Source of the DNA: Bacteroidota bacterium
GTDB lineage: Bacteria > Bacteroidota > Bacteroidia > B-17B0 > Aurantibacillaceae
Direction: 5' to 3'
Length of the DNA stretch: 23,231 nucleotides
Assembly (NCBI GenBank): GCA_023433205.1
Contig: JAEZDS010000257.1
Coordinates: 1-23,231 of the forward strand
Within the stretch, counting starts at the first letter, position 1. The number at the start of each line of letters is the position of its first letter. Below, piece by piece: positions 15,535-22,987 of the stretch. The position numbers and the translations under genes are program-made. The notes below the pieces were generated by a model. That model saw only the letters and a list, made by a program, of their open reading frames with translations. It did not search any database and was not told where the DNA came from.

Positions 15535-15733
15535 GTATTTAGTTGAATTTCAGGTTTACAGCAATTCCCATGCAAAATTGCTGCCAGCAGATAGGTGATT
15601 TAAAAAAACAGTATCTTAGCAACAGCTCAAAAAAAGAAATTATGTCTCTGAATCAGCACTCTCAACCGGGTCTAAGATCCGAATTTCGAACGAACGTTAT
15701 GAGTTTTATGATAATGGACTTTCTGTAGGAAGT

Positions 15734-16183
15734 ATGGAAAAGAAACAGGAAGTCAGAATTCTGTATGTTGACGATGAAATTGTGAACCTGCAGGGCTTTA
15801 AAGCCAATTTCAGAAGAGATTACACAGTATTTATTGCCTCTTCCGCAGCCGAGGCCAGAAAAATTCTGGCAGAAAATGACATCCACATTCTTGTAACTGA
15901 TCAGAAAATGCCGGAAACACTTGGTACGGAGTTATTGGAAGAAGTGGTAAGGGACTATCCTTCACAGGAGAGGATAATGCTTACAGCTTATGCCGATAGT
16001 GAGGCCATTCTCGATGCGTTTCAAAAAGGGCAGATCTATCGTTACGTGCTAAAACCTTATGAACCCGATGAGTTGAGAAAGATCATCGATGAGGCTTTTC
16101 GATTGTTCTCGCTTAAGAGAGTGAAGGATAAACTTTTTGAAGAGTGGAAAAAAAATAACGATGAGCTCAACAGGCTTACTTAA
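15734..16183 (+). CDS. Orphan response regulator receiver protein
   Basis: Two-component receiver of 149 residues with no output domain. All phosphotransfer residues are visible: acidic pocket Asp13-Asp14 in LYVDDE, phospho-acceptor Asp56 in LVTDQKMP, the Thr84 switch in MLTAYAD and Lys107 in YVLKPYEPDEL. After the receiver (to about 120) a charged helix of some 30 residues (LKRVKDKLFEEWKKNNDELNRL) ends the protein, resembling the linker that leads to HD-GYP or phosphatase output domains in related regulators. No kinase is adjacent. The same frame is open without an ATG for 38 codons upstream (from 15620), so an alternative start or lost N-terminal segment is possible; I keep the ATG. Confidence 0.88.
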   Translation: MEKKQEVRILYVDDEIVNLQGFKANFRRDYTVFIASSAAEARKILAENDIHILVTDQKMPETLGTELLEEVVRDYPSQERIMLTAYADSEAILDAFQKGQIYRYVLKPYEPDELRKIIDEAFRLFSLKRVKDKLFEEWKKNNDELNRLT

Positions 16184-16214
16184 AGTCGGGTATTCGTAGT
16201 GGATTCGCTTATTT

Positions 16215-16241
16215 CGCGCCAAGACACAAAGCCCGCAAAGA
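16215..16241. repeat. CGCAAAG-type intergenic repeat fragment
   Basis: CGCGCCAAGACACAAAG followed by CCCGCAAAG resembles the widespread spacer sequence built from CGCCAAG, CGCAAAG and ACGCAAAG units. It sits between the convergent response-regulator and methyltransferase genes. The identification comes from familiarity, and there is no second close copy in the window. Confidence 0.4.
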
Positions 16242-16276
16242 ATTTTTTGCAACCGCTAACGTTCTTAGAAAAAGGC

Positions 16277-16289
16277 TCGTTAATAACGA
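16277..16289. repeat. 13-nt palindrome TCGTTAATAACGA
   Basis: Perfect inverted repeat of two 6-nt arms around one base, in the spacer between convergent genes. The one-base centre makes it a poor RNA hairpin but a possible protein site. Its core CGTTA-N-TAACG is identical to that of the palindrome in front of higBA at 22975-22987. Confidence 0.35.
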
Positions 16290-16354
16290 ACAATCGGAAC
16301 CGGAGGAAGTGGGCTTGGTCGCAATCAGCCGCGACTGTTTCGTTTAAGTTCCGC

Positions 16355-17254
16355 CTATTTTTTCATCAAACTTCCCCAAACGCCAAGCGGCAACCTGATG
16401 CCATCTTTGGTGGGAATAAAAAGTTCACCGGCTTCGAGTTTTGAGTGATGGTCGGCAGCAAATGGTCTTAGAAGATTTTCAGGCACCATTGCCGAAAAAC
16501 CAAGTGAATAAGCGTTCAGGATCAACAAATGTTCATCAGCATCAAGCAGCTGCAATACGCTTTGTATCATTTCAGAGATGTGTTCTTCCAGTTTCCACTT
16601 TTCACCGGTTGGTCCGTGACCGTAAGCGGGAGGATCAAGTATGATCCCCTGATACTTGTTGCCCCTGCGCTGCTCTTTTTTTACAAACTTCAACGCGTCA
16701 TCTATAAGCCAGCGGATATTGTCGAGTTTACTTTTCTGCATGTTCTCATTGGCCCAGCTTACCACCTGTTTGATGCTGTCAACGTGAGTGGTTTCACAGC
16801 CCGCAGCTTTGGCTGCAAGTGAAGCCCCCCCGGTATAGGCAAAAAGGTTCAGGAATTTTTTCTTTGCCCTGCCTTCAAAAAAAGAATAGATCTTATCCCA
16901 GTTTACTGCCTGCTCGGGGAAAATTCCCACATGTTTAAAAGAAGTTAGACCTAGCCTGAATTTGATCGGCTGAATACGTAAACCCTTTCCGTCCTTATTG
17001 CCGCCAAGTCTGTACTCTATCTCCCACTGATCGGGCATCTCTTTTAGTTTTTTCCATTCTCCTGAGCTCGATGATTTGGGAACAAAACGTACATGCGCCT
17101 TTTTTTCCCAGTCTGCTGTATTCATGGTTTTAGGCCACAGGGCTTGTGGTTCTGGACGAATAGTGATGTATTTGCCGAAACGTTCCAGTTTTTCGAAGTC
17201 GCCACAATCGAGTAATTCGTAATCTTTAAAACCTGTAGGGTTGAGTAATTGCAT
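16355..17254 (-). CDS. Class I SAM-dependent methyltransferase, RlmI/RlmK-like
   Basis: Cytoplasmic methyltransferase of 299 residues, resembling the group of 23S rRNA cytosine/guanine methyltransferases (COG1092-like). The SAM motif I is FLNLFAYTGGASL (134-146), motif II acidic residue is Asp159 in THVDSIKQVV, and the catalytic-loop motif IV is LDPPAYGHG (206-214). The N-terminal third (about 1-115) is a small accessory domain found in this group rather than a PUA domain, so the exact target (rRNA or other RNA) is unsure. It converges on the response-regulator gene and diverges from the sugar transporter. A TACCTTTA string at 17265-17272 could be part of its promoter. Confidence 0.85.
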   Translation of the reverse strand: MQLLNPTGFKDYELLDCGDFEKLERFGKYITIRPEPQALWPKTMNTADWEKKAHVRFVPKSSSSGEWKKLKEMPDQWEIEYRLGGNKDGKGLRIQPIKFRLGLTSFKHVGIFPEQAVNWDKIYSFFEGRAKKKFLNLFAYTGGASLAAKAAGCETTHVDSIKQVVSWANENMQKSKLDNIRWLIDDALKFVKKEQRRGNKYQGIILDPPAYGHGPTGEKWKLEEHISEMIQSVLQLLDADEHLLILNAYSLGFSAMVPENLLRPFAADHHSKLEAGELFIPTKDGIRLPLGVWGSLMKK

Positions 17255-17308
17255 AATTTGTAAAGGTACACATTAAGCCACTGATTACTTTGTTTCCAAT
17301 AAAACCAC

Positions 17309-17342
17309 TTTGCAATAAAAAAGTTAGGGTTTATAACTTTTG
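17309..17342 (+). promoter_or_regulatory. Candidate promoter for the sugar transporter
   Basis: TTTG (17309-17312) and, after 22 nt, AACTTTTG (17335-17342), 7 of 8 to TAnnTTTG. The leader to the ATG at 17397 would be about 50 nt. The frame is open to a TTG at 17340, but that codon overlaps the promoter. Confidence 0.4.
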
Positions 17343-17396
17343 GCTGCAGCTGTCCCACTAAAAAGTGAAGCATGTTACATTAGACAAAATTCAAAT

Positions 17397-18827
17397 ATGA
17401 AAACCAACCGATCTGCTTTTGTCACCCTTATCTCCGTTTTTTTCTTCTGGGGCTTTGTGGCTGCCAGCAACGACATATTGATCCCGGTCTTTAAAGAAAA
17501 ACTAAACCTCGAACAATGGCAGAGCCAGCTCATCTCAGTGGCTTTTTATGTGGCGTACACTGTGGGTTCTCTCATTTACGTTTTTTTCTCCTGGCGATAC
17601 AAGGGCGATATCCTTAACAAACTCGGCTACCGTAACGGTATAGCGTTGGGATTATGCGTTTCAGCTATCGGTGCTTTCCTCTTTTATCCCGCAGCTGAAA
17701 TGGTGTCGTTTGGGATTATGATCACGGGTTTGTTTATCGTAGGATTGGGTTTTTCGTTGCAGCAGACGGCGGCCAACCCTTTAGCTATTACCCTTGGTCC
17801 CCCTGAAAAAGGTTCGCAACGACTTAGCCTGGCAGGAGGAATAAACAACGTGGGCACCACTATAGGTCCGTTGGTGATCAGCTTTTTTATTTTTGGATCC
17901 GTAGGTGATCACAAACCGCTTGAAGATCTTGACGATCTTAAAGTGCCCTACATGGTTCTAGCCCTCGCTTTCCTTGTAGTTGCAGTGATCTTTAAATTTT
18001 CCTCTTTGCCGAATCAGCTTTTCGATGAAGCGAACACACCGGGAACGGCGGTGGAAAAAAAAGTGTCGCCGGTTGTGCGTTTTCCGCAGCTAAGCCTTGG
18101 TATGATCGCCATCTTCCTGTATGTTGGAGTAGAGGTGGCCACCGCTTCAAACCTTCCCGAATACATGCGCCTGTATTCAGGGGTCCCAACTTCACAGGCC
18201 GCCCCTTTTATTTCTCTCTTCTGGGCAAGTTTAATGATAGGCCGCTGGACAAGTTCCGCTTCGGTGTTCAGTTCCGGTGGGGGTATAAAAGAAATACTGC
18301 GTATAGTAATGCCATACCTGGCGTTTGGGATCTTTCTGCTGGTGAATGCAATTGCGGGTGTACCACTGGAGCCCTTCTACCCATACGGTTGGGTGATATT
18401 AATTCTTGTTCTTGCAGAGAGGTTAAGCAAAGGCGATCCAGCAAGACAGCTTGTTATTTTTTCAGCCTGCGGTATCATGTCTTTGCTCGTTGGAATGTTT
18501 AGCGAAGGGATTGTCAGTCTGTACGCTTTTATAGGTGTGGGACTTTTTTGCTCAACATTATGGCCATGTATTTTTACGGTGGCTATTGCCGGATTGGGAA
18601 AGTACACCAACCAGGGCTCCAGTTATCTTGTGATGATGATAATGGGAGGCGGCCTCGTAAGCTGGCTGCAGGGCTGGCTTGCAGCACCTGAACTCCTTGG
18701 CATAAGGTACAGTTATGTGGTAGGCGTGGCCTGTTTCCTGTATCTGGGTTTTTACGGCTGGAGGGTAGCCTCAGTTCTTCGTAAACAGGGGGTTGATGCT
18801 TCACAAACCACTAGCGTGTCGCACTGA
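17397..18827 (+). CDS. Sugar MFS transporter, FucP/GluP family
   Basis: Inner-membrane proton-coupled sugar importer of 476 residues with about 12 hydrophobic helices. The beginning, FVTLISVFFFWGFVAASNDILIPVFK, is the FucP-family signature (FFxWGFxxxxNDxLIPxFK), and GLGFSLQQTAANPLAITLGP with SLAGGINNVGTTIGPL matches the conserved stretch around helices 4-5. The substrate within the family (fucose, glucose, galactose, N-acetylglucosamine) cannot be told. No sugar kinase, isomerase or regulator lies alongside. I take the ATG at 17397 instead of the TTG at 17340. A good hairpin follows 24 nt after the stop. Confidence 0.92.
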   Translation: MKTNRSAFVTLISVFFFWGFVAASNDILIPVFKEKLNLEQWQSQLISVAFYVAYTVGSLIYVFFSWRYKGDILNKLGYRNGIALGLCVSAIGAFLFYPAAEMVSFGIMITGLFIVGLGFSLQQTAANPLAITLGPPEKGSQRLSLAGGINNVGTTIGPLVISFFIFGSVGDHKPLEDLDDLKVPYMVLALAFLVVAVIFKFSSLPNQLFDEANTPGTAVEKKVSPVVRFPQLSLGMIAIFLYVGVEVATASNLPEYMRLYSGVPTSQAAPFISLFWASLMIGRWTSSASVFSSGGGIKEILRIVMPYLAFGIFLLVNAIAGVPLEPFYPYGWVILILVLAERLSKGDPARQLVIFSACGIMSLLVGMFSEGIVSLYAFIGVGLFCSTLWPCIFTVAIAGLGKYTNQGSSYLVMMIMGGGLVSWLQGWLAAPELLGIRYSYVVGVACFLYLGFYGWRVASVLRKQGVDASQTTSVSH

Positions 18828-18850
18828 TCTGTGTAAAATTACTTTTCGGA

Positions 18851-18883
18851 AATAATGTCAGGGAACTGGGACCCGACATAATT
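18851..18883. terminator. Hairpin between convergent genes
   Basis: AATAATGTC (18851-18859) plus GGG pairs with CCC plus GACATAATT (18875-18883), with one bulged A and one mismatch. The stem is about 11 bp with a loop of about 8 nt. It lies between the sugar transporter (+) and the DUF1003 gene (-). There is no strong T-run on either side, so it is a likely two-way terminator or transcript end, not a textbook one. Confidence 0.5.
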
Positions 18884-18903
18884 CGCTTGTAACTTTCCAC
18901 AAC

Positions 18904-19596
18904 TCATTTTTTCCTTAATTCTTTCATTAGATCCTCTAAATAGTCGATCTGAACCTCTTGTATTTCCAGTAGCTTCTTGTTTTGATGAACTAGCAGGTGA
19001 TCAATTTTTTCACCCAGCAATTTTATTTCAAGTTCAGCTTTCAGATTTATTTTATAATCGTGTTCGCTTCGTTGCCTGTCTTTCTGATCCTGCCGGTTCT
19101 GGCTCATCATGATGATGGGTGCCTGTATAGCCGCTAAACATGAAAGGATGAGATTTAATAGAATAAAGGGATAAGGGTCGAATGGTTTTGTCGTCAAAAA
19201 CCAGATGTTGATGCTCATCCATACCAGAATGAACAGAAAGAACGTAATGATAAATGTCCAGCTGCCGCCAAAGGAGGCAACCTTGTCCGCAAGTTTTTGT
19301 CCGAAAGTGAGTTCGGCTTCAATTTCATCCTGAATGTTTTCTGAAAGTATTGCATTGTTTTTTATGGCATCCATCACATCTCTGTCAAGCACTGCCAACT
19401 CTCCTTTTTCCTGAACGATCAATGAGGTCAGATATAGTCTTCTAAATTGACCTAGTTGAGCCAGGGTGATGAAACTTTCCTTGCCACAGTCAGGATGTTA
19501 GGACTTGATCAAGTCAAAAATTCCTTCTCTGATATCAATGCCATTTACCTCCTCACCTTTTAAAATTTCCTTTTTACTGATGTGGCTTGTCTTCAT
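18904..19596 (-). pseudogene. DUF1003 membrane protein gene interrupted by an in-frame TAA
   Basis: The intact-looking part from the TTG at 19422 encodes 172 residues of a DUF1003 protein: TFGQKLADKVASFGGSWTFI, two membrane helices (about 57-75 and 85-103), NRQDQKDRQRSEHDYKINLKAE and a C-terminal coiled coil. Reading the same frame upstream gives 24 more codons of family-like sequence (HPDCGKESFITLAQLGQFRR, then LYLTSL), a TAA at 19500-19498, and 32 further codons from an ATG at 19596 (MKTSHISKKEILKGEEVNGI, then DIREGIFDLIKS). Both sides match the usual DUF1003 N-terminal region, so one nonsense codon splits a gene of about 230 codons. It may be a real pseudogene, a gene expressed from the TTG, or a sequencing error. 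Family function is unknown. Confidence 0.8.
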
Positions 19597-19737
19597 CTGT
19601 GTGTGCTTGTTATCCTTACCTGATAAAAGGTGTTTTCAGGAAGGTATACATAGGCCCTTTTATTTCACATGGTATCCATAGGTAAACGTAGATTTTTGTT
19701 GGCCTCGCTCCACCAGGTTGGGCAAAGTATCGCATAC

Positions 19738-20967
19738 TCAGTCAGTCTTATTTATAGAATTTTCCTGTTTCCCGATCCTGTAAAGTTTCCCTGAGTCTGT
19801 AATGGCGTAAAGCGCTCCGTCTGTGCCTTCTGTAACTGCCCGGAAGCGCTGCTGCTGGTCTGCAAGTAAACGTTCTTCCCCCACAACGCGATTGTTTTTT
19901 AAAACGATGCGGGCGATATGCTGGCTGTTGAGGCCGCCAATAAAAAGGTTGTTCTTCCATTCAGGTATTTCTTTGCCACTGTAAAAAGTCATACCGCTGG
20001 GACTAAGCACTGGGTCCCAGAAATAAACTGGCTGCTCCATACCTTCTTTTTGTGTTTCAGCATTCCCTACTTTGCTGCCATCGTACTCTATACCGTAAGT
20101 AATTAACGGCCAGCCATAGTTCTTGCCTTGTTTAATCTGGTTAAGTTCATCTCCGCCGCGAGGGCCAAATTCTGCTGCCCAAAGATCGCCGGTTTCAGGG
20201 TGCACGGCAATGCCCTGCACGTTCCTGTGTCCGAAGCTATACACTTCTGCAGTTTTTTTGTCTTTACTTAAACGCATAATCTTGCCAAGCCCGTTGTTTT
20301 GCTCTTGTACCAGCATACGCCTCTCTTTTTCATAACGGTCGCCCGTGGTTACATACAAATGGCCGTTCTTATCAAATACGAGGCGGCTGCCAAAGTGATT
20401 GCCCCCGCTGAATGCCGGTGTAGCACGGTATATAACCTGCACCGCATCCATCGTTTTGCCATTTGCCGACAAACTGCCTTTTGCAACTGCGGTCAAGCTG
20501 CCATCATTTCTTTTTTCTGAAAAGCTCCAGTACACTGTTCGGTTAGCAGCAAAATCGGGATCAGTTACCAGACCAAGTAAGCCGCCCTGCCCATCGGAAA
20601 CAACTTCTGGAATGCCTGCTATTTTATCACTCACTTTGCCCTCTGCGGTAACGGTACGCATAGTGCCTTCTTTTTCCGTTACCAGGAAGTTGCCATCAGG
20701 CAGTGCCACAATTCCCCACGGTCTGTTAAGTTTGTCTGTGATAATTCGGTAATTGTAAGAGGTAGTTGTTTTTACACCCGGCGCTCTGAACTGTTCTGCA
20801 AAGGCAGGCTGGTAACCGGCGTCCTGCTTTCTCATTTCAACAGGCTCGCCGGGTGTTTGGTTGCCGATCGCTTCAGATTTGGTAGCATCATTTCTGCCAC
20901 TGCAGGCGTTAAGAAGAAGGGCTAATACTGCAAAAGCTGTATGATTGTTTCTTACGGTAAGTTTCAT
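19738..20967 (-). CDS. PQQ-dependent sugar dehydrogenase-like lipoprotein (sGDH/YliI family)
   Basis: Six-bladed beta-propeller oxidoreductase of 409 residues, exported as a lipoprotein. The signal peptide is followed by lipobox LLLNAC. Family motifs occur in order: LNRPWGIVALPDGNFLVTEK, GLLGLVTDPDFA, GGNHFGSRLVFDKNGHLYVT with the histidine that acts as base in soluble glucose dehydrogenase, GHRNVQGIAVHPETGDLW, EFGPRGGDELNQI, NYGWPLITYG and DPVLSPSGMTFY. It likely oxidises aldose sugars in the periplasm with PQQ, but many homologues have no known substrate. The frame is open to 21306; I start at the ATG at 20967 (or 20973), which alone gives a proper lipoprotein signal. Confidence 0.9.
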   Translation of the reverse strand: MKLTVRNNHTAFAVLALLLNACSGRNDATKSEAIGNQTPGEPVEMRKQDAGYQPAFAEQFRAPGVKTTTSYNYRIITDKLNRPWGIVALPDGNFLVTEKEGTMRTVTAEGKVSDKIAGIPEVVSDGQGGLLGLVTDPDFAANRTVYWSFSEKRNDGSLTAVAKGSLSANGKTMDAVQVIYRATPAFSGGNHFGSRLVFDKNGHLYVTTGDRYEKERRMLVQEQNNGLGKIMRLSKDKKTAEVYSFGHRNVQGIAVHPETGDLWAAEFGPRGGDELNQIKQGKNYGWPLITYGIEYDGSKVGNAETQKEGMEQPVYFWDPVLSPSGMTFYSGKEIPEWKNNLFIGGLNSQHIARIVLKNNRVVGEERLLADQQQRFRAVTEGTDGALYAITDSGKLYRIGKQENSINKTD

Positions 20968-21357
20968 GAGCATGGTTTTTTTAGTGTGAACGAAAATTGT
21001 TATAGCAATATTAATATATTTTTCCGCCAAAAAATCTTCGTCATTTTTTTTAAATACACAATACGATCGACTTATACATAATCGCTTCGATGTTATTAAA
21101 GTTTTTATTGTTATTGAGTCATAAACTGTAATTGCTTCATTAAAATATTTATCTCCATATTCTCTGATTTTTTTGGCCGATATTCCTGAAATTACAAGTA
21201 TGTGTAGTCGAAGGCGATGATTAAATTCAGATTTATCAAGTGCGTGGATTCTGGAGACGTTTTTAGAAATCACTGGTAGCCCCGAGAAGAGGAACATGGA
21301 CAACAACTGAAAAGTAAAAGCGAAAATCTTTTCCTTTTATCGTCGGTTTATAACGTA
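20968..21357. other. AT-rich upstream region with an unexplained open frame
   Basis: No gene is called here. The frame of the sugar-dehydrogenase gene stays open for 113 codons upstream (to a TTG at 21306, first ATG at 21297), in DNA clearly richer in A and T than its neighbours. The reading includes segments such as GDKYFNEAITVYDSITIKTL but no recognisable domain. A pure chance run of this length in AT-rich DNA is unlikely, so it may be a remnant or a lineage-specific N-terminal part. No convincing promoter was found. Confidence 0.35.
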
Positions 21358-21927
21358 TTACCAATCGTCTCTCTTTTTGACTGTTGTCGTTTTCATTGCC
21401 TTTTCAAGTTCGGCAATCATCGAAACAACTTTGCCATTGGCCTCGTTGTAAATTTTTTCGTTTTTGTTTTTTGTAAAATCCAGCTTCTCAAACGGCCCGC
21501 TTTCGGGTGTTGTAGTGGCCTTCACATAGGTGCTGCCACTGCATTGTCTGAGGTAACTGTGGTAAAAATTCTCAATGATATATTTGTATCGGCCTTCCTT
21601 CACAAATACAGAAAGCTTAAAATTCAAGTTGAAGTCAGTGAATCTACATCCAAAATTAGATCGGTCTTCTAGTTTAATGTTGCCTGTGGAGGTTAATGAC
21701 CCTGACTCTTTATCGCTTAAGTTGTTATTGTTATCGGCCGATTTAAGATTGCGGACCATCCACTCTTTTGCTCTGTCATATAACTGGGATGCAGGGACAC
21801 TATCCACGTGGACAACCGATTCGTAGATGATCCTTTCGGAAATCACATCGAAATCCATCTGAGCTCTCACGCAGAATGTGAAAAGGGAAAACGTAGTTAT
21901 TAAGATTTTAGTTTTCAAGGATTTCAT
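21358..21927 (-). CDS. DUF4468-domain secreted protein
   Basis: Exported protein of 189 residues. The signal peptide (about 1-23, MKSLKTKILITTFSLFTFCVRAQ) is followed by a domain with the DUF4468 pattern: an early strand with IYESVVHVDSVPASQLYDRAKEWMV, a polar stretch around SADNNNNLSDKESG, strands GCRFTDFNLNFKLSVFVKEGRYKYIIENFYH, and a closing helix (KVVSMIAELEKAM). DUF4468 proteins are common in Bacteroidota and have no settled function; the fold is TBP-like. The frame is open to 21990, but the ATG at 21927 gives the cleanest signal peptide (the ATG at 21936 is also possible). It is the last chromosomal-type gene before the repeat-bounded accessory segment. Confidence 0.82.
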   Translation of the reverse strand: MKSLKTKILITTFSLFTFCVRAQMDFDVISERIIYESVVHVDSVPASQLYDRAKEWMVRNLKSADNNNNLSDKESGSLTSTGNIKLEDRSNFGCRFTDFNLNFKLSVFVKEGRYKYIIENFYHSYLRQCSGSTYVKATTTPESGPFEKLDFTKNKNEKIYNEANGKVVSMIAELEKAMKTTTVKKRDDW

Positions 21928-22073
21928 TTCAGGCATTTTAAACTTCCAATATAGCACAATTTCCTGTTGTTTGTTTGCTTTGTTTTTCAAATAACCTCGC
22001 CGTTGATATTTTCAATGACAACGAATAACCGACTTTTGAGTGGAGTTGGTAAATGCGCAAATCTTTCCATCTC

Positions 22074-22166
22074 TTAGTCGATAAAGGGACGTACAGTATA
22101 TAGTCCAAGAAGAATAAGCCAAATAGGAGAAGTAATTGCAGGAACCCTTAAAAGTAAGAAGATCAT
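22074..22166 (-). CDS. Possible 30-residue hydrophobic ORF beside the repeat boundary
   Basis: An ATG at 22166, only 4 nt beyond the GTTACGC core of the repeat element, opens a 30-codon frame. The peptide starts MIFLLLRVPAITSPIWLILL and has one hydrophobic helix. In gene-cassette systems short leaders between the recombination site and a start codon are usual, so position favours coding. Length and lack of homology do not. The overlapping minus-strand frame over 22012-22314 runs through the repeat and looks like a chance ORF. Confidence 0.3.
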   Translation of the reverse strand: MIFLLLRVPAITSPIWLILLGLYTVRPFID

Positions 22167-22385
22167 GCCGCGTAACGGATTGCGAACAGCCGCCGTGCCG
22201 TCCAAAGAACCCGCGGCTGTTAAATATACGGAACCCGATAGCTATCGGGTCCACCGAGAAGTTAAAGTAGCGGACGCACGCGCGCCAAGAAGTCAAACCG
22301 CCGCGTAGCGGCACCTTAATTTAAACAGCGCGTGCTTGCGGACTGCTGCCTCTTGGCCTGGCTGGCAGTGTGCTGTTATGCAGCG
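22166..22385 (-). repeat. attC-like element 2 (downstream boundary of the higBA segment)
   Basis: The ends form an imperfect inverted repeat. Left is TGCCGCGTAAC (22166-22176) and right is GTTATGCAGCG (22375-22385), whose complement CGCTGCATAAC differs at three of eleven positions. Read on the minus strand this gives GCATAAC ... GTTACGC, close to the integron attC core pair RYYYAAC/GTTRRRY. Inside are a 9-bp inverted repeat (AACAGCCGC 22185-22193 with GCGGCTGTT 22213-22221) and the 18-nt palindrome at 22233-22250. At 220 nt it is longer than usual for attC. The higA stop codon lies in the right core. Confidence 0.45.
22227..22277. repeat. 51-nt repeat block with 18-nt palindrome, copy 1
   Basis: Identical to 23127-23177 except for one base (t/a at 22268/23168), in the same orientation and exactly 900 bp apart. 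It contains the perfect palindrome ACCCGATAGCTATCGGGT (22233-22250) followed by CCACCGAGAAGTTAAAG. Spurious small ORFs in both copies share the translated string FNFSVDPIAIGFR. Confidence 0.9.
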
Positions 22386-22675
22386 TTGCGATCAAATCGT
22401 TTGATAGTCCTTAGCTCCTTGTCCTTCTGTCTGGACTCGTCTTCAATGTCAAAATCGTCCTGAAGTCCGAGCCAGAACTTGGGAGAGTTACCAAAAAATT
22501 TGGAAAGTCTAAGGGCAGTGTCCGCCGTGATGCGTCGATTACCTTTAATGATTTCAGAAATTCTAGTCTGCGGAATAGAGATCTCTTTTGAGAGTTTGTA
22601 CGCTGTGATGTCAAGGGGAATTAAAAACTCCTCTGACAAAACTTCTCCTGGGTGAATATTTTTTATTCTTTTCAT
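22376..22675 (-). CDS. higA: HigA-family antitoxin
   Basis: Antitoxin and autorepressor of 99 residues. The opening KNIHPGEVLSEEFLIPLDIT and the XRE helix-turn-helix (about 20-65: AYKLSKEISIPQTRISEIIK, GNRRITADTALRLSKFFGNS) are diagnostic of the HigA antidote family, which includes PKFWLGLQDDFDIE just after the HTH. It starts 6 nt after the higB stop, the usual reversed order for this type (toxin first). The TAA stop (22378-22376) is part of the GTTATGC core of the adjacent repeat element, an arrangement known from integron-carried toxin-antitoxin cassettes. Expected to bind and neutralise HigB and to repress the shared promoter. Confidence 0.95.
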   Translation of the reverse strand: MKRIKNIHPGEVLSEEFLIPLDITAYKLSKEISIPQTRISEIIKGNRRITADTALRLSKFFGNSPKFWLGLQDDFDIEDESRQKDKELRTIKRFDRNAA

Positions 22676-22681
22676 GTCTGA

Positions 22682-22963
22682 TTAATGGTAGTTAATTAAT
22701 TGAACGTCAAAAGCGCTGCCGTTGTCCCAGCGGAATATGATACGCCATTGATTATTAATCCGAATTGAATGAAAGTCCTTGAGATTGCCCTTCAACTTTT
22801 CTAGTCGGTTTGAAGGTGGGATCATTAGATCTTTTATGTCAATCGAGTTGTTAAGCATTCTCAACTTTCTCCGGGCAGTCTCTTGAATGCCTGTCGCAAA
22901 ACCCTTAACCCATTCGCCGTCCCAAATTTTTTGCGTGGTCTTGTCGCCAAATGAACCGATCAT
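22682..22963 (-). CDS. higB: HigB/RelE-family toxin
   Basis: Ribosome-dependent mRNA endonuclease toxin of 93 residues. The family pattern is full length: MIGSFGDKTTQKIWDGE, then ARRKLRMLNNSIDIKDLMIP, SNRLEKLKGNLKDFHSIRIN and NQWRIIFRWDNGSAFDVQLI. The C-terminal strands hold the conserved Arg, Trp and Arg residues seen in RelE-type enzymes that cleave codons in the A site. The ATG at 22963 lies 25 nt downstream of a strong promoter and directly after an operator-like palindrome. It forms a two-gene operon with higA. The pair likely stabilises the segment that carries it. Confidence 0.94.
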   Translation of the reverse strand: MIGSFGDKTTQKIWDGEWVKGFATGIQETARRKLRMLNNSIDIKDLMIPPSNRLEKLKGNLKDFHSIRINNQWRIIFRWDNGSAFDVQLINYH

Positions 22964-22974
22964 GCTGACTCTTT

Positions 22975-22987
22975 ACGTTACTAACGT
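22975..22987. promoter_or_regulatory. Palindromic operator candidate for higBA
   Basis: ACGTTACTAACGT is a perfect 13-nt palindrome (6-nt arms, central C) directly next to the -7 element and over the predicted transcription start. That is where an autorepressing HigA would be expected to bind. Confidence 0.6.

Noticed and set aside
22012..22314. 100-codon minus-strand ORF next to higA
   Set aside because: It runs through the repeat element, and its most distinctive peptide also appears in the second repeat copy; it looks like a chance translation of the repeat.
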